Below, one piece after another: positions 1 through 8,105 of a stretch of DNA of 64,000 nt. Below the pieces are notes generated by a model. It saw only the letters and a list, made by a program, of their open reading frames with translations, did no database searches and was not told the origin of the DNA. Every line of letters starts with the position of its first letter. The stretch's first letter is position 1. A program made the translations under genes and the position numbers. Origin of the DNA: Moniliophthora roreri (taxonomy: Eukaryota > Basidiomycota > Agaricomycetes > Agaricales > Marasmiaceae). The DNA is taken from the NCBI GenBank assembly GCA_001466705.2, contig LATX02000024.1:372001-436000 (forward strand), written 5' to 3'.

Positions 1-816
1 TAACATCCAATAGTGTCCTTAACATGCACTTTTTCAGACATTATCAGACATTATCAGAGGTGTCACAGGTAGCAACTGATAGGCTCTATTAGGTGTCAGT
101 TTTCATCTGATCATGTCTGATAATTAGGTGTATTGCCGAGGTACTAGAATACATTCATGGTGCTACTGAGTACAACTTACATACTGATAAGACCTTGAGA
201 GACTCAGGGTCTGAGGGTGAAACGGGTGTTCTCACCGGTTATGCCTCTGCCCAACTCCAACAACCCTCTGCCCAGACTGAAGCGAGGAGCATTACTCTAA
301 TGACATGGCCAGCTGCAACATGTAGAATGTTTAGTTTAAGGATAATGGGGTTCTGGGGTCAACTCACGAGATTTACTATTAGCCGTATGTTGAAAGTAGT
401 TCAGCACTGTTGTCTGAGTCTTCTCTGAGGTGCCTAACACATTGAACTATCCTTAGTTTCACAAAAATGATAAGTAATTAGCACACATACCTTAGTTGTA
501 CCATATTCCACTGCTGGACCACATCAGTACTCATCATATCTTGAACAATGGAATTTCACCTTAAGATGCCAAAAGAGTCATACAGATGGGGAGAAGGAGC
601 GAGTGGGAGCCATTGAAAAGTAGGGATGGTGGTGGTGGTTAAGAAGAAAGAAGTAAGCATGGGGAAATTTAGGGCACAGAGGAATTTGAGCTGAATTGTG
701 CATGGACCACAAGGCATAGGTTTTTCTAAGTCCATCTTGAGTGGTTTGGTTATGCTTCAAGTTGGAGACCCAGAAAGAAGTTGTCAAGCTATATTGATCA
801 AATGGATGTCAGAAAA
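1..816. other. CpG-poor flank left of the retrotransposon
   Basis: No gene that I can support. CpG is scarce and the short open frames show no splice logic or recognisable domain. Near the left edge there are repeated CAGACATTATCAGA words (about 33-58); the opposite-strand words (TGTCTGATAA) reappear just beyond the retrotransposon at 8125-8170. The retrotransposon therefore probably landed inside an older repeat with inverted subterminal motifs. Position 816 is the last base before the 5' LTR. Confidence 0.6.
812..816. repeat. Target-site duplication GAAAA, left copy
   Basis: GAAAA directly precedes the TGTTACG end of the 5' LTR and is repeated at 8101-8105 directly after the 3' LTR. Five-bp duplications are usual for Ty3/gypsy integrases. 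Confidence 0.93.
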
Positions 817-1070
817 TGTTACGAACTTTCTTTTCTCTTCTGTAGTACTACCTATGCTTCTCATTACCCTCGGACTTATCCACTTTCCCAGCCCCCTTTT
901 CCTTCTCGCATCCATGCTTCTCACTGCTTCCGGACTCTTCCACCCTTCCTCTTCCCCATTTACCTATCCCTTTGTACGATATTACTCATATCCCGACTGC
1001 CTCGGGACTTTAGACAATTACCGACTTCGTCGGCTATTCGTATATAGTTAGTACAAGTCTGGTTGTAACG

Positions 1071-1077
1071 TATTTAA
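1071..1077 (+). promoter_or_regulatory. TATA-like box of the LTR promoter
   Basis: TATTTAA lies 33 bp upstream of 1104, the base at which the RNA should start if its first 11 nt are the self-primer. A second TATA-like word (GTATATAG, about 1040) is too far upstream for that start. The spacing fits a polymerase II core promoter; the start itself is inferred. Confidence 0.6.
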
Positions 1078-1103
1078 GCGCTCAAGCTGAGACTCTGAGT
1101 CTC

Positions 1104-1114
1104 CAGCTTGACCT
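1104..1114 (+). promoter_or_regulatory. Predicted transcript 5' end / self-primer (CAGCTTGACCT)
   Basis: These 11 nt are the exact reverse complement of 1272-1282, just inside the 5' LTR. In the Tf1/sushi group of Ty3/gypsy elements the first 11 nt of the RNA fold back onto the primer-binding site, are nicked and prime minus-strand synthesis. A TATA-like box sits 33 bp upstream, so transcription could begin here. Confidence 0.65.
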
Positions 1115-1271
1115 GGTTTATCTTATACTTGTGTCAACGCCTATCGAAGGATCTCTGAACTTCAGCAACCGCTGAACGAACTCAAACTTGAACTTGAATA
1201 CTACTTTGACGGAGGGGATTCTCTGTTGAAGTTAGTAGAAGTTAACGTTGCTACGCAAGTAACGTAACACA

Positions 1272-1282
1272 AGGTCAAGCTG
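1272..1282 (+). promoter_or_regulatory. Self-type primer-binding site
   Basis: AGGTCAAGCTG starts 2 bases after the LTR end and pairs perfectly with 1104-1114. It does not begin with TGG, the usual mark of a tRNA-primed site. This favours self-priming, as in Tf1, over tRNA priming. A tRNA fragment primer cannot be excluded from sequence alone. Confidence 0.65.
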
Positions 1283-1744
1283 ATCGATTGCCGACCTATC
1301 CAGGTCTAGGCGTCAACAGAGGACAAGACGTCACGACGGAGCGAACAACAACTCGAGAAGGATATCGCGGAGGCCGAAGCGCGCCGGCGTGGGCAACTAA
1401 CCCAATCCATATCGAATCCTGGTGGACGAGCGATCCCACCATTAACCCGGGCATCCCGCAGGGACTTATTGACCCCCTTGCAGTCGCCATCGCTAACGAG
1501 TCAGCCACTGACAGAGACACAAAGCGAAGCCCCAGAAATAAAGAGAACCTCGACCCCATCATTCACTCCGATTGGATCGAGAACGACCGAACCAGAAGAA
1601 GAACCCTTTCCGAACACACCGAAACCTTCAGACTCGGATACATTGAATACGTTTACCGACTCTCCGGAGGAACTAGATCCCTTTCAACGACTACTACAAG
1701 GACTAAAGAACAGCCCTCGATCGCCGAAGATACAGACGGAAACA

Positions 1745-2704
1745 ATGGCGGAAGATAAGAAGCCATCGGGAAGCAAACCCAAGAAAGAAGAACCCGCGGC
1801 CGAAGAAGCAGTTATAGGCTCCGCAATGCCTGTGCAGTTAGTTTCGACGGTAAAAGAAGTAAAGGCTGCGCTTCCAAGAGCCTTCACGGGATCACGAGCA
1901 GAATCGAAGAGGTTCTTGAGAGAAGTGCTGATATACATAGCACTTAATCCAAAGGCATTTCCGGATGACAGGTCCAAGAAGTTCTTCCTTCTTTCATATA
2001 TGACGGATGGAGCCGGAGAGTTCTGGAAGAACGATAAAGCAGATCTTTTATTGGCCTTCGATCCTGAAGCAGAAAAGGTGACGTGGTCGGAGTTTTTGGA
2101 CGATTTCAGGACATCGTTCGAACCTCTTGATCCTGCCTTGAAAGCACAACTGGATCTCAAGGATTTGAAGATGAAGGAAAGGGCCGACGAATACTCCTAT
2201 CAGTTTACCTACCTCGCAAAACAAACCGGATACAACGACGCAGCACAGATAGTGGCGTTCAAGCGAGGACTACCCAAAAGCCTCGTATTCAAGATCATGA
2301 CCAGACCAGAAGGCGCTCCCACTACCATCAAAGAATGGATCGATGCAGCTATTCTCTTTGATGAAAGTTACAAGCAAGCGTTGGAATATGGGAGAACTTG
2401 GGATGAAGAACACGGAGGAAAGAAGCAAAGAAACTTTAGGAAGAAAGAAGACGTAGCAATCAAGCAGATTGGGGAGATTGATCGAAAGGAATACATGTCG
2501 AAGGGACTCTGCTTCAGATGTGGGAGAGCAGGACACCGAATTAAGGAATGTCCGGACATGCCGAAGAAAGACGAACGGAAGAAAGAAGAGCCGAAAAAGA
2601 TGACGAAGGAAGAAAGGTTCGCCAAAATCAGAGCTTTAGTAAATGAACAGCCGAAAGAAGACAAGGACTTTCTACTCGACTTGATGGAACAAGAGGGTTT
2701 TTAA
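1745..2704 (+). CDS. gag: Gag structural protein with CCHC zinc knuckle
   Basis: 319 residues from the first ATG after the leader (frame MAEDKKPSG). The frame is open upstream to a TTG at 1469, but no ATG occurs there, so I start at 1745. The N-terminus is Lys/Glu/Pro-rich. The middle has the usual Ty3-type capsid pattern (AFTGSRAESKRFLREV, then WSEFLDDFRTSF and LPKSLVFKIM). A canonical nucleic-acid-binding knuckle, CX2CX4HX4C (CFRCGRAGHRIKEC), lies near residue 260, followed by a Lys/Glu-rich tail. Gag forms the particle that packages the RNA. It ends GAG-GGT-TTT-TAA, which creates a slip site at its stop codon. Pol starts 17 nt further on, in the -1 frame. Confidence 0.93.
   Translation: MAEDKKPSGSKPKKEEPAAEEAVIGSAMPVQLVSTVKEVKAALPRAFTGSRAESKRFLREVLIYIALNPKAFPDDRSKKFFLLSYMTDGAGEFWKNDKADLLLAFDPEAEKVTWSEFLDDFRTSFEPLDPALKAQLDLKDLKMKERADEYSYQFTYLAKQTGYNDAAQIVAFKRGLPKSLVFKIMTRPEGAPTTIKEWIDAAILFDESYKQALEYGRTWDEEHGGKKQRNFRKKEDVAIKQIGEIDRKEYMSKGLCFRCGRAGHRIKECPDMPKKDERKKEEPKKMTKEERFAKIRALVNEQPKEDKDFLLDLMEQEGF
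2695..2701 (+). promoter_or_regulatory. Candidate -1 frameshift site GGGTTTT
   Basis: In the gag frame the last sense codons read G-GGT-TTT followed at once by TAA. This fits the XXXYYYZ slip rule. A -1 slip would read GGG TTT TTA AAA CGG and run straight into pol, whose frame is open from 2647. The pol ATG at 2722 offers the alternative of reinitiation. I did not identify a downstream stimulatory hairpin. Confidence 0.5.
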
Positions 2705-2721
2705 AACGGCGAACGAGGACG

Positions 2722-5700
2722 ATGGCTCCGCCGCCGGTCGTAATTTCACACTTTGTACTAGCTAAACTGGATCGAAATTCTATGCATATTCCGCTCAAGT
2801 ACAAAGGAGGGACAAAAGACATTGAAACAAAAGCCCTGCTGGACTCAGGAGCAGGAGGAAGATTTATAAGCCCAGGTGTAGCCAGGGAATTAGGAAAAAA
2901 ATGGACACGACTGCCGGAGAAGATCCGAGTATTCAATGTAGACGGAACGGCCAACAAAACCGCATGGATCACACATGTAGTGGAGTTGGAGTTCCAGATT
3001 GCGGGAAAAGAGTTCAAAGAGCATTTTATGATTTCGGGAATCGGAGACGAAGGAATCATCTTGGGACTCCCGTGGCTGAGACACCACAATCCTGCAATCG
3101 ACTGGCAAACGGGAGAGATTCAATTTCAACCACGACGACGTATTAAAATCAAAAGGTTCACGGGAGTTCTAGACACTTTCGAACCAGAAGTTCTCATAGG
3201 AGCCAAGACCACAGCCTCACAGGAAATGGCTCATCAACATCACACGGTGAAAAGGGAGATAGAGGAGCTTGTCCCAGAATATTTGCTTGGATACAAGGAT
3301 CGATTCGAAAAGGGAAAAGCAGAACGATTTCCACCTTCACGATCATACGATCATGCCATAGATCTCAAACCCGATTTCGTTCCCAGAAACTGTAAATTGT
3401 ACCCGCTGAGCCCGTTAGAGCAACAGGAGCAGGACAAGTTTCTGGAAGAGAATTTGAGAAAGGGATACATTCGAAAATCCAAATCCCCCATGGCTTCTCC
3501 TTTCTTCTTCGTCGCCAAAAAGGAGAAGGGAGCGCTCAGACCAACGCAGGACTATAGGGAACTTAACAAAGGAACCGTGAAAAATGCCTACCCCCTTCCT
3601 CTAATCTCGGAACTTCTCGACAAACTAAAAGGGGCAACGATCTTCACGAAACTCGATCTACGGAACGGATATAACAACGTCAGGATAAAGGACGGAGACC
3701 AATGGAAAGCCGCCTTCAAAACGAATAGAGGACTCTTCGAACCAACCGTAATGTTCTTCGGGCTGAGCAACTCCCCCGCTACATTCCAAGCCTTTATGAA
3801 TGATGTCCTTTCTGATTTCATCGATGAAGGATGGTGTGTGGTATACATGGACGACATCCTCATTTTCTCGAAAAACTCAGAAGAGCACAGGAAACGAACG
3901 CAGCGATTGATGGAACGGCTCAAGGATCACGATCTGTTCCTCAAACCGGAGAAATGCGAGTTCGACGTAACGGAAGTGGTATTTTTAGGAATGGTCATTA
4001 GGCCCGGATATATTGCTATGGACCCGGTTAAGCTCGCAGGAATAGCCGATTGGGAACCCCCTCAAACCGTAAAGGGAGTTCGCGCGTTCTTGGGCTTCGG
4101 GAATTTCTACAGGAAGTTCATAGGGAAATATGCACACGTCACTAGACCTCTGAACGACCTTCTACAAAAGAACCGAAAATTCGAATGGACGTCACAGTGC
4201 CAGATAGCATTTGATCTCTTAAAAGCAAAGTTTCTATTAGAACCCATACTGGTCATGCCGGACGTCGATAAACCTTTTGTTATAGAAGCCGATGCTTCGA
4301 AATGGGCTACGGGTGCCGTCCTTAGGCAGAAAGGAGTGGATGGCGAGTGGCACCCATGTGGATACTTGTCAAAGTCGTTCTCCCCGGCCGAACGGAATTA
4401 CGAAATCTACGATCGAGAACTCCTTGCTATTTACAGAGCACTCATGGAATGGCGCCACTACCTTATGGGAGGGAAGTTTAAGGTCGTCATCCTTTCGGAT
4501 CACAAAAATCTAACGTACTTCCGAACGGCGCAAAAATTGAACAGACGACAGGCAAGATGGAGTCTCTTCCTATCCGAATTCGACTTAGGACTAGTACATG
4601 TGCCGGGAAAGTCCATTTCACAAGCAGACGCTTTGTCAAGACGAAGTAACGAAGCAGACGAGATTGATAACGACAATGAGGACGTAATAGTCCTGCCAGA
4701 TCGATTCTTCGTCAGAAGCATCAACTTGGAATTGAAGGACGATATAGTGGAGCGGTTGGGCCCGGACGATTTTCATAAATCGGCTTTGGAACAATTACTA
4801 CACCAAGGCGTGCCGCCAATCAAATCCGCGCTATCGGATTGGAAGATTGAGAACGATTTACTCTTCTTCCAGAATCGCGTATATGTCCCGAATGACACAG
4901 ACCTCCGACGACGAATAGTCCAGTCAATCCACGAGACACCAGGAGTAGGACATCCAGGGCAGTGGAATACTACTGAGCAAGTACAACGTGACTTCTGGTG
5001 GCCAGGAATGGTCAAATTCATCAAGAGCTTCGTTGACGGCTGCGCCACGTGCCAGCAGTCCAAAATTATTACGCATCCGACACGAACTCCATTACAACCA
5101 ATACAAGCACCCCAGAATTCCTTCCCCTTTCAGGTCTGCACAATGGACCTCATTACCGACCTTCCCGAATGTGATGGCATGGATTCTATTTTAGTCGTGG
5201 TGGACCACTCGTCTACGAAGGGGGTAATTTTTACTCCATGCACAAAAACGACGGATGCTACGAAGATCGCGGAAATGTTAATTCAACATCTGTACAAAAG
5301 ATTCGGACTACCTGACCGAATCATATCCGATCGAGACCCCAGATTCGCCGCGGAAGTATTCCAGGAAATGGGGAAACAACTTTCCATCAAACACTCGATG
5401 AGCACAGCATTCCACCCGCAAACTGATGGAGAAACCGAGCGAGTAAACAGAGAACTCGAAGTCTACCTCAGGATGTTCTGCGCAAAAGAGCAAACCCGAT
5501 GGAAGGAATATCTTTCGTTGGCAGAATTCGCTCACAATAATCGAACACATTCAGTCCTTAAGAAATCACCATTCTTCATGATGATGGGATATCACCCTCG
5601 ACCACTTCCAACGGTGTTCGAAAGAACAAATATTCCGTCAATAGAAGAAAGATTACAGGAACTAAAGAGAGTACGAGAAGAAACCACGAGCCTACTGGAG

Positions 5701-6207
5701 TTGGCAAGACAACACATGATAAGGAGGGAAAAACAGAAGCTTGATGTATTCGAGAAGGGACAAAAGGTTTGGTTAGAAGCCAAGAATCTAGCCATTGGGT
5801 ACCCGTCAAAGAAACTAGCCCCGAAAAGGGAAGGACCATTCGCAATCCTCGAGGTACTTGGACCCGTGACGTACAGACTAGATTTACCCCATCAGTGGAA
5901 AATCCACCCTGTGTTCCACGCGGCCCTATTGTCACCATACAAACAGACCGAGGCCCACGGACCCAGTTTTACGGAACCACCCCCGGACCTTATAGAAGGG
6001 TTCGAGGAATACGAGGTCGACGCAATAACCGGGCATAGACCGAAGAAGAGACCCCGAGAATTCCTTGTGTCGTACACGGGTTATGATTCATCCCATAACC
6101 GATGGATCCGCATGGAGGGAATGGAGAACTGTCTAGACCTTCTTAAGGATTATATAAAAAGACACAAGTTGAAGCCCAAAGACCCCATACCAGCTCAACC
6201 TTCGTAA
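2722..6207 (+). CDS. pol: Pol polyprotein: protease, RT, RNase H, integrase, chromodomain
   Basis: 1161 residues from ATG 2722, no internal stop. Aspartic protease with DSG at about 41-43. Reverse transcriptase with the YMDD box at 375-378. RNase H with its first acidic residue near 524. Integrase zinc finger H737, H744, C774, C777 and catalytic D809, D870, E906 (35 residues between the last two). A chromodomain follows at about 1098-1150 (HRPKKRPREFLVSY.., then NRWIRMEGMENC). The chromodomain places the element among chromoviruses and in related elements directs insertion to modified chromatin. All catalytic residues I can check are present, so the enzyme could be active. Expression is probably by the -1 slip at 2695-2701 or by reinitiation. 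Confidence 0.97.
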   Translation: MAPPPVVISHFVLAKLDRNSMHIPLKYKGGTKDIETKALLDSGAGGRFISPGVARELGKKWTRLPEKIRVFNVDGTANKTAWITHVVELEFQIAGKEFKEHFMISGIGDEGIILGLPWLRHHNPAIDWQTGEIQFQPRRRIKIKRFTGVLDTFEPEVLIGAKTTASQEMAHQHHTVKREIEELVPEYLLGYKDRFEKGKAERFPPSRSYDHAIDLKPDFVPRNCKLYPLSPLEQQEQDKFLEENLRKGYIRKSKSPMASPFFFVAKKEKGALRPTQDYRELNKGTVKNAYPLPLISELLDKLKGATIFTKLDLRNGYNNVRIKDGDQWKAAFKTNRGLFEPTVMFFGLSNSPATFQAFMNDVLSDFIDEGWCVVYMDDILIFSKNSEEHRKRTQRLMERLKDHDLFLKPEKCEFDVTEVVFLGMVIRPGYIAMDPVKLAGIADWEPPQTVKGVRAFLGFGNFYRKFIGKYAHVTRPLNDLLQKNRKFEWTSQCQIAFDLLKAKFLLEPILVMPDVDKPFVIEADASKWATGAVLRQKGVDGEWHPCGYLSKSFSPAERNYEIYDRELLAIYRALMEWRHYLMGGKFKVVILSDHKNLTYFRTAQKLNRRQARWSLFLSEFDLGLVHVPGKSISQADALSRRSNEADEIDNDNEDVIVLPDRFFVRSINLELKDDIVERLGPDDFHKSALEQLLHQGVPPIKSALSDWKIENDLLFFQNRVYVPNDTDLRRRIVQSIHETPGVGHPGQWNTTEQVQRDFWWPGMVKFIKSFVDGCATCQQSKIITHPTRTPLQPIQAPQNSFPFQVCTMDLITDLPECDGMDSILVVVDHSSTKGVIFTPCTKTTDATKIAEMLIQHLYKRFGLPDRIISDRDPRFAAEVFQEMGKQLSIKHSMSTAFHPQTDGETERVNRELEVYLRMFCAKEQTRWKEYLSLAEFAHNNRTHSVLKKSPFFMMMGYHPRPLPTVFERTNIPSIEERLQELKRVREETTSLLELARQHMIRREKQKLDVFEKGQKVWLEAKNLAIGYPSKKLAPKREGPFAILEVLGPVTYRLDLPHQWKIHPVFHAALLSPYKQTEAHGPSFTEPPPDLIEGFEEYEVDAITGHRPKKRPREFLVSYTGYDSSHNRWIRMEGMENCLDLLKDYIKRHKLKPKDPIPAQPS

Positions 6208-6210
6208 AAC

Positions 6211-7374
6211 ATGTCCGATGCATCCTCCGCCGCCTCTTCCTCTTCTCTTACTGGCAGCCAGCCAGCCCGAATCTCGAGCCCTGTTCCTACTGTGTCGGGA
6301 GAAGGACGATATGGCGAAAATATCACCTACCCCAACGGCCTCAGACCCAACCCCTACCAACTCCTTCATCTCTTCAATACCGGGCAGTATGACGATCAAA
6401 TCCGAAACGCCGCTAATCAGCACAACCGATTGGAACCCTGCGTCAAAAGCCTCTTTTTCCTCAGGGGTCAACGAAAGCTATTCGAAAGAATCGTTGAAAG
6501 CTGCAGTCTCGAGATTGCGAACCAGGTGATGTACGCCTGTAACTACCAAATAGGGCTTGAAGGGCCCGTTACGGTACCGTCCACGTTTCGTTATCACCCC
6601 CATTTGTCCATGCCCCCTCCCGCAGATCCCAGAGCGATGTCGGAATACCCTGATCCCCTCTCCTTCAGCCTCCTCGACCGACTCGGAAGACGAACCGACG
6701 GCAACGGCTACCCCCGTCCCGACATCAACGACACTCGTAGCCTCATCTCCAGGCTCACCTCCGAACCCCGAATCTCCCCCGCTGCCAGTGCCTCCCCCGA
6801 ATTTCCCGACACCCTCGTTTATCCTGACCCCACTCCCGATCCCGACGTCAAACCTAAGGTCGAGTCCGTCGACTCCCTCCCAGATTCCCAGCCCGGGCCT
6901 TCAACGGCCGTTGACCCCAGAAGTCTTCAGACACCTGAAGCCTCAGTTCCACCTGACAGTGGAACACATCCCCGCGGTGGGAGGGGAGGTCGCTCTCGAG
7001 GAATCAGGGGGCGAGGCCGAGGACGACGAAACGGAGAATCAAACCCCCGAAAAAGACGACGACCTACCGACGGTCAGCTTGCGAAGTCCGACTCCGGCCC
7101 CGACCCCGATGATGCAGCTCGTCGACCGCGTCTCTGCCCTTTGTGCGGATTGGAGCGCCATTTCGCCCGAGATTGCCCACAGTACATGTGTCGTCGATGC
7201 TTCACGACTCAGCCTGGACATACGTCTAGCAACTGCCCTGACCAACGAAGGTCTCGCCGCATTGCGCGTCGACGGCCTCATTCGAGCTCAGACTCTTTGT
7301 CGGATGGTCGCCGTTATGACGATGAACGGTGGTACAATGACGAGCCCTACGACAACCTCGGCGGAGAATGTTGA
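6211..7374 (+). CDS. Extra retrotransposon ORF with CCHC knuckles and RGG box (ORF3)
   Basis: 387 residues. Its ATG lies 3 nt after the pol TAA and in the same frame (TAA AAC ATG), so reinitiation or stop read-through could express it. The N-terminal third resembles a small folded domain (YQLLHLFNTGQYDD, CVKSLFFLRGQRKLFERIVE). The middle is Pro/Ser/Asp-rich. An Arg/Gly stretch at about 252-275 (RGGRGGRSRGIRGRGRGRR) is followed by a canonical knuckle C309-C312-H317-C322 and a longer one C327-C330-H337-C342. It ends in an Arg-Ser-rich tail. These are nucleic-acid-binding features like nucleocapsid, in addition to the knuckle already in Gag. The usual Ty3/gypsy plan has no such ORF after pol. 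Function unknown; RNA packaging or chaperoning is an inference. Confidence 0.75.
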   Translation: MSDASSAASSSSLTGSQPARISSPVPTVSGEGRYGENITYPNGLRPNPYQLLHLFNTGQYDDQIRNAANQHNRLEPCVKSLFFLRGQRKLFERIVESCSLEIANQVMYACNYQIGLEGPVTVPSTFRYHPHLSMPPPADPRAMSEYPDPLSFSLLDRLGRRTDGNGYPRPDINDTRSLISRLTSEPRISPAASASPEFPDTLVYPDPTPDPDVKPKVESVDSLPDSQPGPSTAVDPRSLQTPEASVPPDSGTHPRGGRGGRSRGIRGRGRGRRNGESNPRKRRRPTDGQLAKSDSGPDPDDAARRPRLCPLCGLERHFARDCPQYMCRRCFTTQPGHTSSNCPDQRRSRRIARRRPHSSSDSLSDGRRYDDERWYNDEPYDNLGGEC

Positions 7375-7606
7375 GTCGTTGATGGAGGAATACGATCGGG
7401 ACGCTCAGCTGCTGTTTGTAGGAGCGGATCCAAAAAAGGTGAGGTTGTTGACAGTTGAGGAACGGCTAGCTATGGGGTGGCAACCGCCCTCGGAAGTACC
7501 AGCAACTCCGCGGTTGGGAGCCGTAGACGAGATGCCGGACGACGACTACAGACCTGACACATCGTATGATTACGATGCAGAACTGTACGGAGACAGAGAA
7601 TCGTAG
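7109..7606 (+). CDS. Overlapping +1-frame ORF (ORF4), acidic C-terminus
   Basis: From the first ATG (7109) this frame gives 165 residues. The same frame is open much further upstream, from 6530, without an ATG, and also from 6218 to 6529. It overlaps ORF3 from 7109 to 7374 and then runs 232 bases past the ORF3 stop. It ends in an acidic tail (DEMPDDDYRPDTSYDYDAEL) at 7606, just before the polypurine tract. Either ORF3 is joined to this tail by a +1 shift, or this is a separate overlapping gene, or it is a chance frame in GC-rich sequence. The sharp amphipathic run around LTNEGLAALRVDGLIRAQTL looks protein-like. I cannot decide without comparing related elements. Confidence 0.4.
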   Translation: MMQLVDRVSALCADWSAISPEIAHSTCVVDASRLSLDIRLATALTNEGLAALRVDGLIRAQTLCRMVAVMTMNGGTMTSPTTTSAENVESLMEEYDRDAQLLFVGADPKKVRLLTVEERLAMGWQPPSEVPATPRLGAVDEMPDDDYRPDTSYDYDAELYGDRES

Positions 7607-7637
7607 GTGGTGGTTAAAGCGGAGTTTACCCCTTGTT

Positions 7638-7644
7638 GAGGGGG
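7638..7644 (+). promoter_or_regulatory. Polypurine tract
   Basis: GAGGGGG ends 3 bases before the 3' LTR (TAA, then TGTTACG). This is the expected position for the RNase H-resistant primer of plus-strand DNA. Confidence 0.8.
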
Positions 7645-7647
7645 TAA

Positions 7648-8100
7648 TGTTACGAACTTTCTTTTCTCTTCTGTAGTACTACCTATGCTTCTCATTACCC
7701 TCGGACTTATCCACTTTCCCAGCCCCCTTTTCCTTCTCGCATCCATGCTTCTCACTGCTTCCGGACTCTTCCACCCTTCCTCTTCCCCATTTACCTATCC
7801 CTTTGTACGATATTACTCATATCCCGACTGCCTCGGGACTTTAGACAATTACCGACTTCGTCGGCTATTCGTATATAGTTAGTACAAGTCTGGTTGTAAC
7901 GTATTTAAGCGCTCAAGCTGAGACTCTGAGTCTCCAGCTTGACCTGGTTTATCTTATACTTGTGTCAACGCCTATCGAAGGATCTCTGAACTTCAGCAAC
8001 CGCTGAACGAACTCAAACTTGAACTTGAATACTACTTTGACGGAGGGGATTCTCTGTTGAAGTTAGTAGAAGTTAACGTTGCTACGCAAGTAACGTAACA
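7648..8100 (+). repeat. 3' long terminal repeat
   Basis: 453 bp, same length and, as far as I can read, same sequence as 817-1269. Preceded by the polypurine tract and followed by GAAAA. Confidence 0.96.
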
Positions 8101-8105
8101 GAAAA
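8101..8105. repeat. Target-site duplication GAAAA, right copy
   Basis: Matches 812-816. Removing the element and one duplication restores a continuous sequence reading ATGTCAGAAAATGTCAGG. Confidence 0.93.

Larger units (their letters stand above)
817..1269 (+). repeat. 5' long terminal repeat
   Basis: 453 bp, TG..CA ends. It holds a TATA-like TATTTAA at 1071-1077 and a probable transcription start near 1104. An inverted repeat, CAAGCTG (1083-1089) against CAGCTTG (1104-1110), brackets GACTC/GAGTC. The short open frames inside the LTR are not genes. Confidence 0.96.
1104..1744 (+). promoter_or_regulatory. ATG-free 5' leader
   Basis: I read no ATG in any forward frame between the predicted RNA start and the gag ATG at 1745, about 640 nt. 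Such a leader lets scanning ribosomes reach gag. Long frames cross this stretch (for example one ending at 1758), but their first start-like codons are TTG, so I do not call them genes. Confidence 0.6.
817..8100 (+). mobile_element. Complete Ty3/gypsy chromovirus LTR retrotransposon
   Basis: A 7284-bp element with direct 453-bp LTRs (817-1269 and 7648-8100) that begin TGTTACG and end TAACA, flanked by a perfect 5-bp GAAAA target duplication. The two LTRs look identical on reading, and gag and pol are open with all catalytic motifs present. The insertion is therefore recent and may still be mobile. Order of parts: LTR, self-type primer-binding site, ATG-free leader, gag with a CCHC knuckle, pol (protease, RT, RNase H, integrase, chromodomain), an extra CCHC/RGG ORF, a frame-overlapping ORF, polypurine tract, LTR. 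The integrase-before-chromodomain order is that of fungal chromoviruses. The element is CpG-rich while both flanks are CpG-poor, which also points to youth. Confidence 0.97.

Noticed and set aside
698..1051. Frames of 65-117 codons inside the LTRs (also 7685-7882)
   Set aside because: Present in both LTRs, in promoter/U3 sequence, with no domain; ordinary LTR by-products.
1288..1758. Long plus-strand frame upstream of gag
   Set aside because: Its first start-like codon is TTG; there is no ATG in the frame and it overlaps the gag start. Treated as leader.
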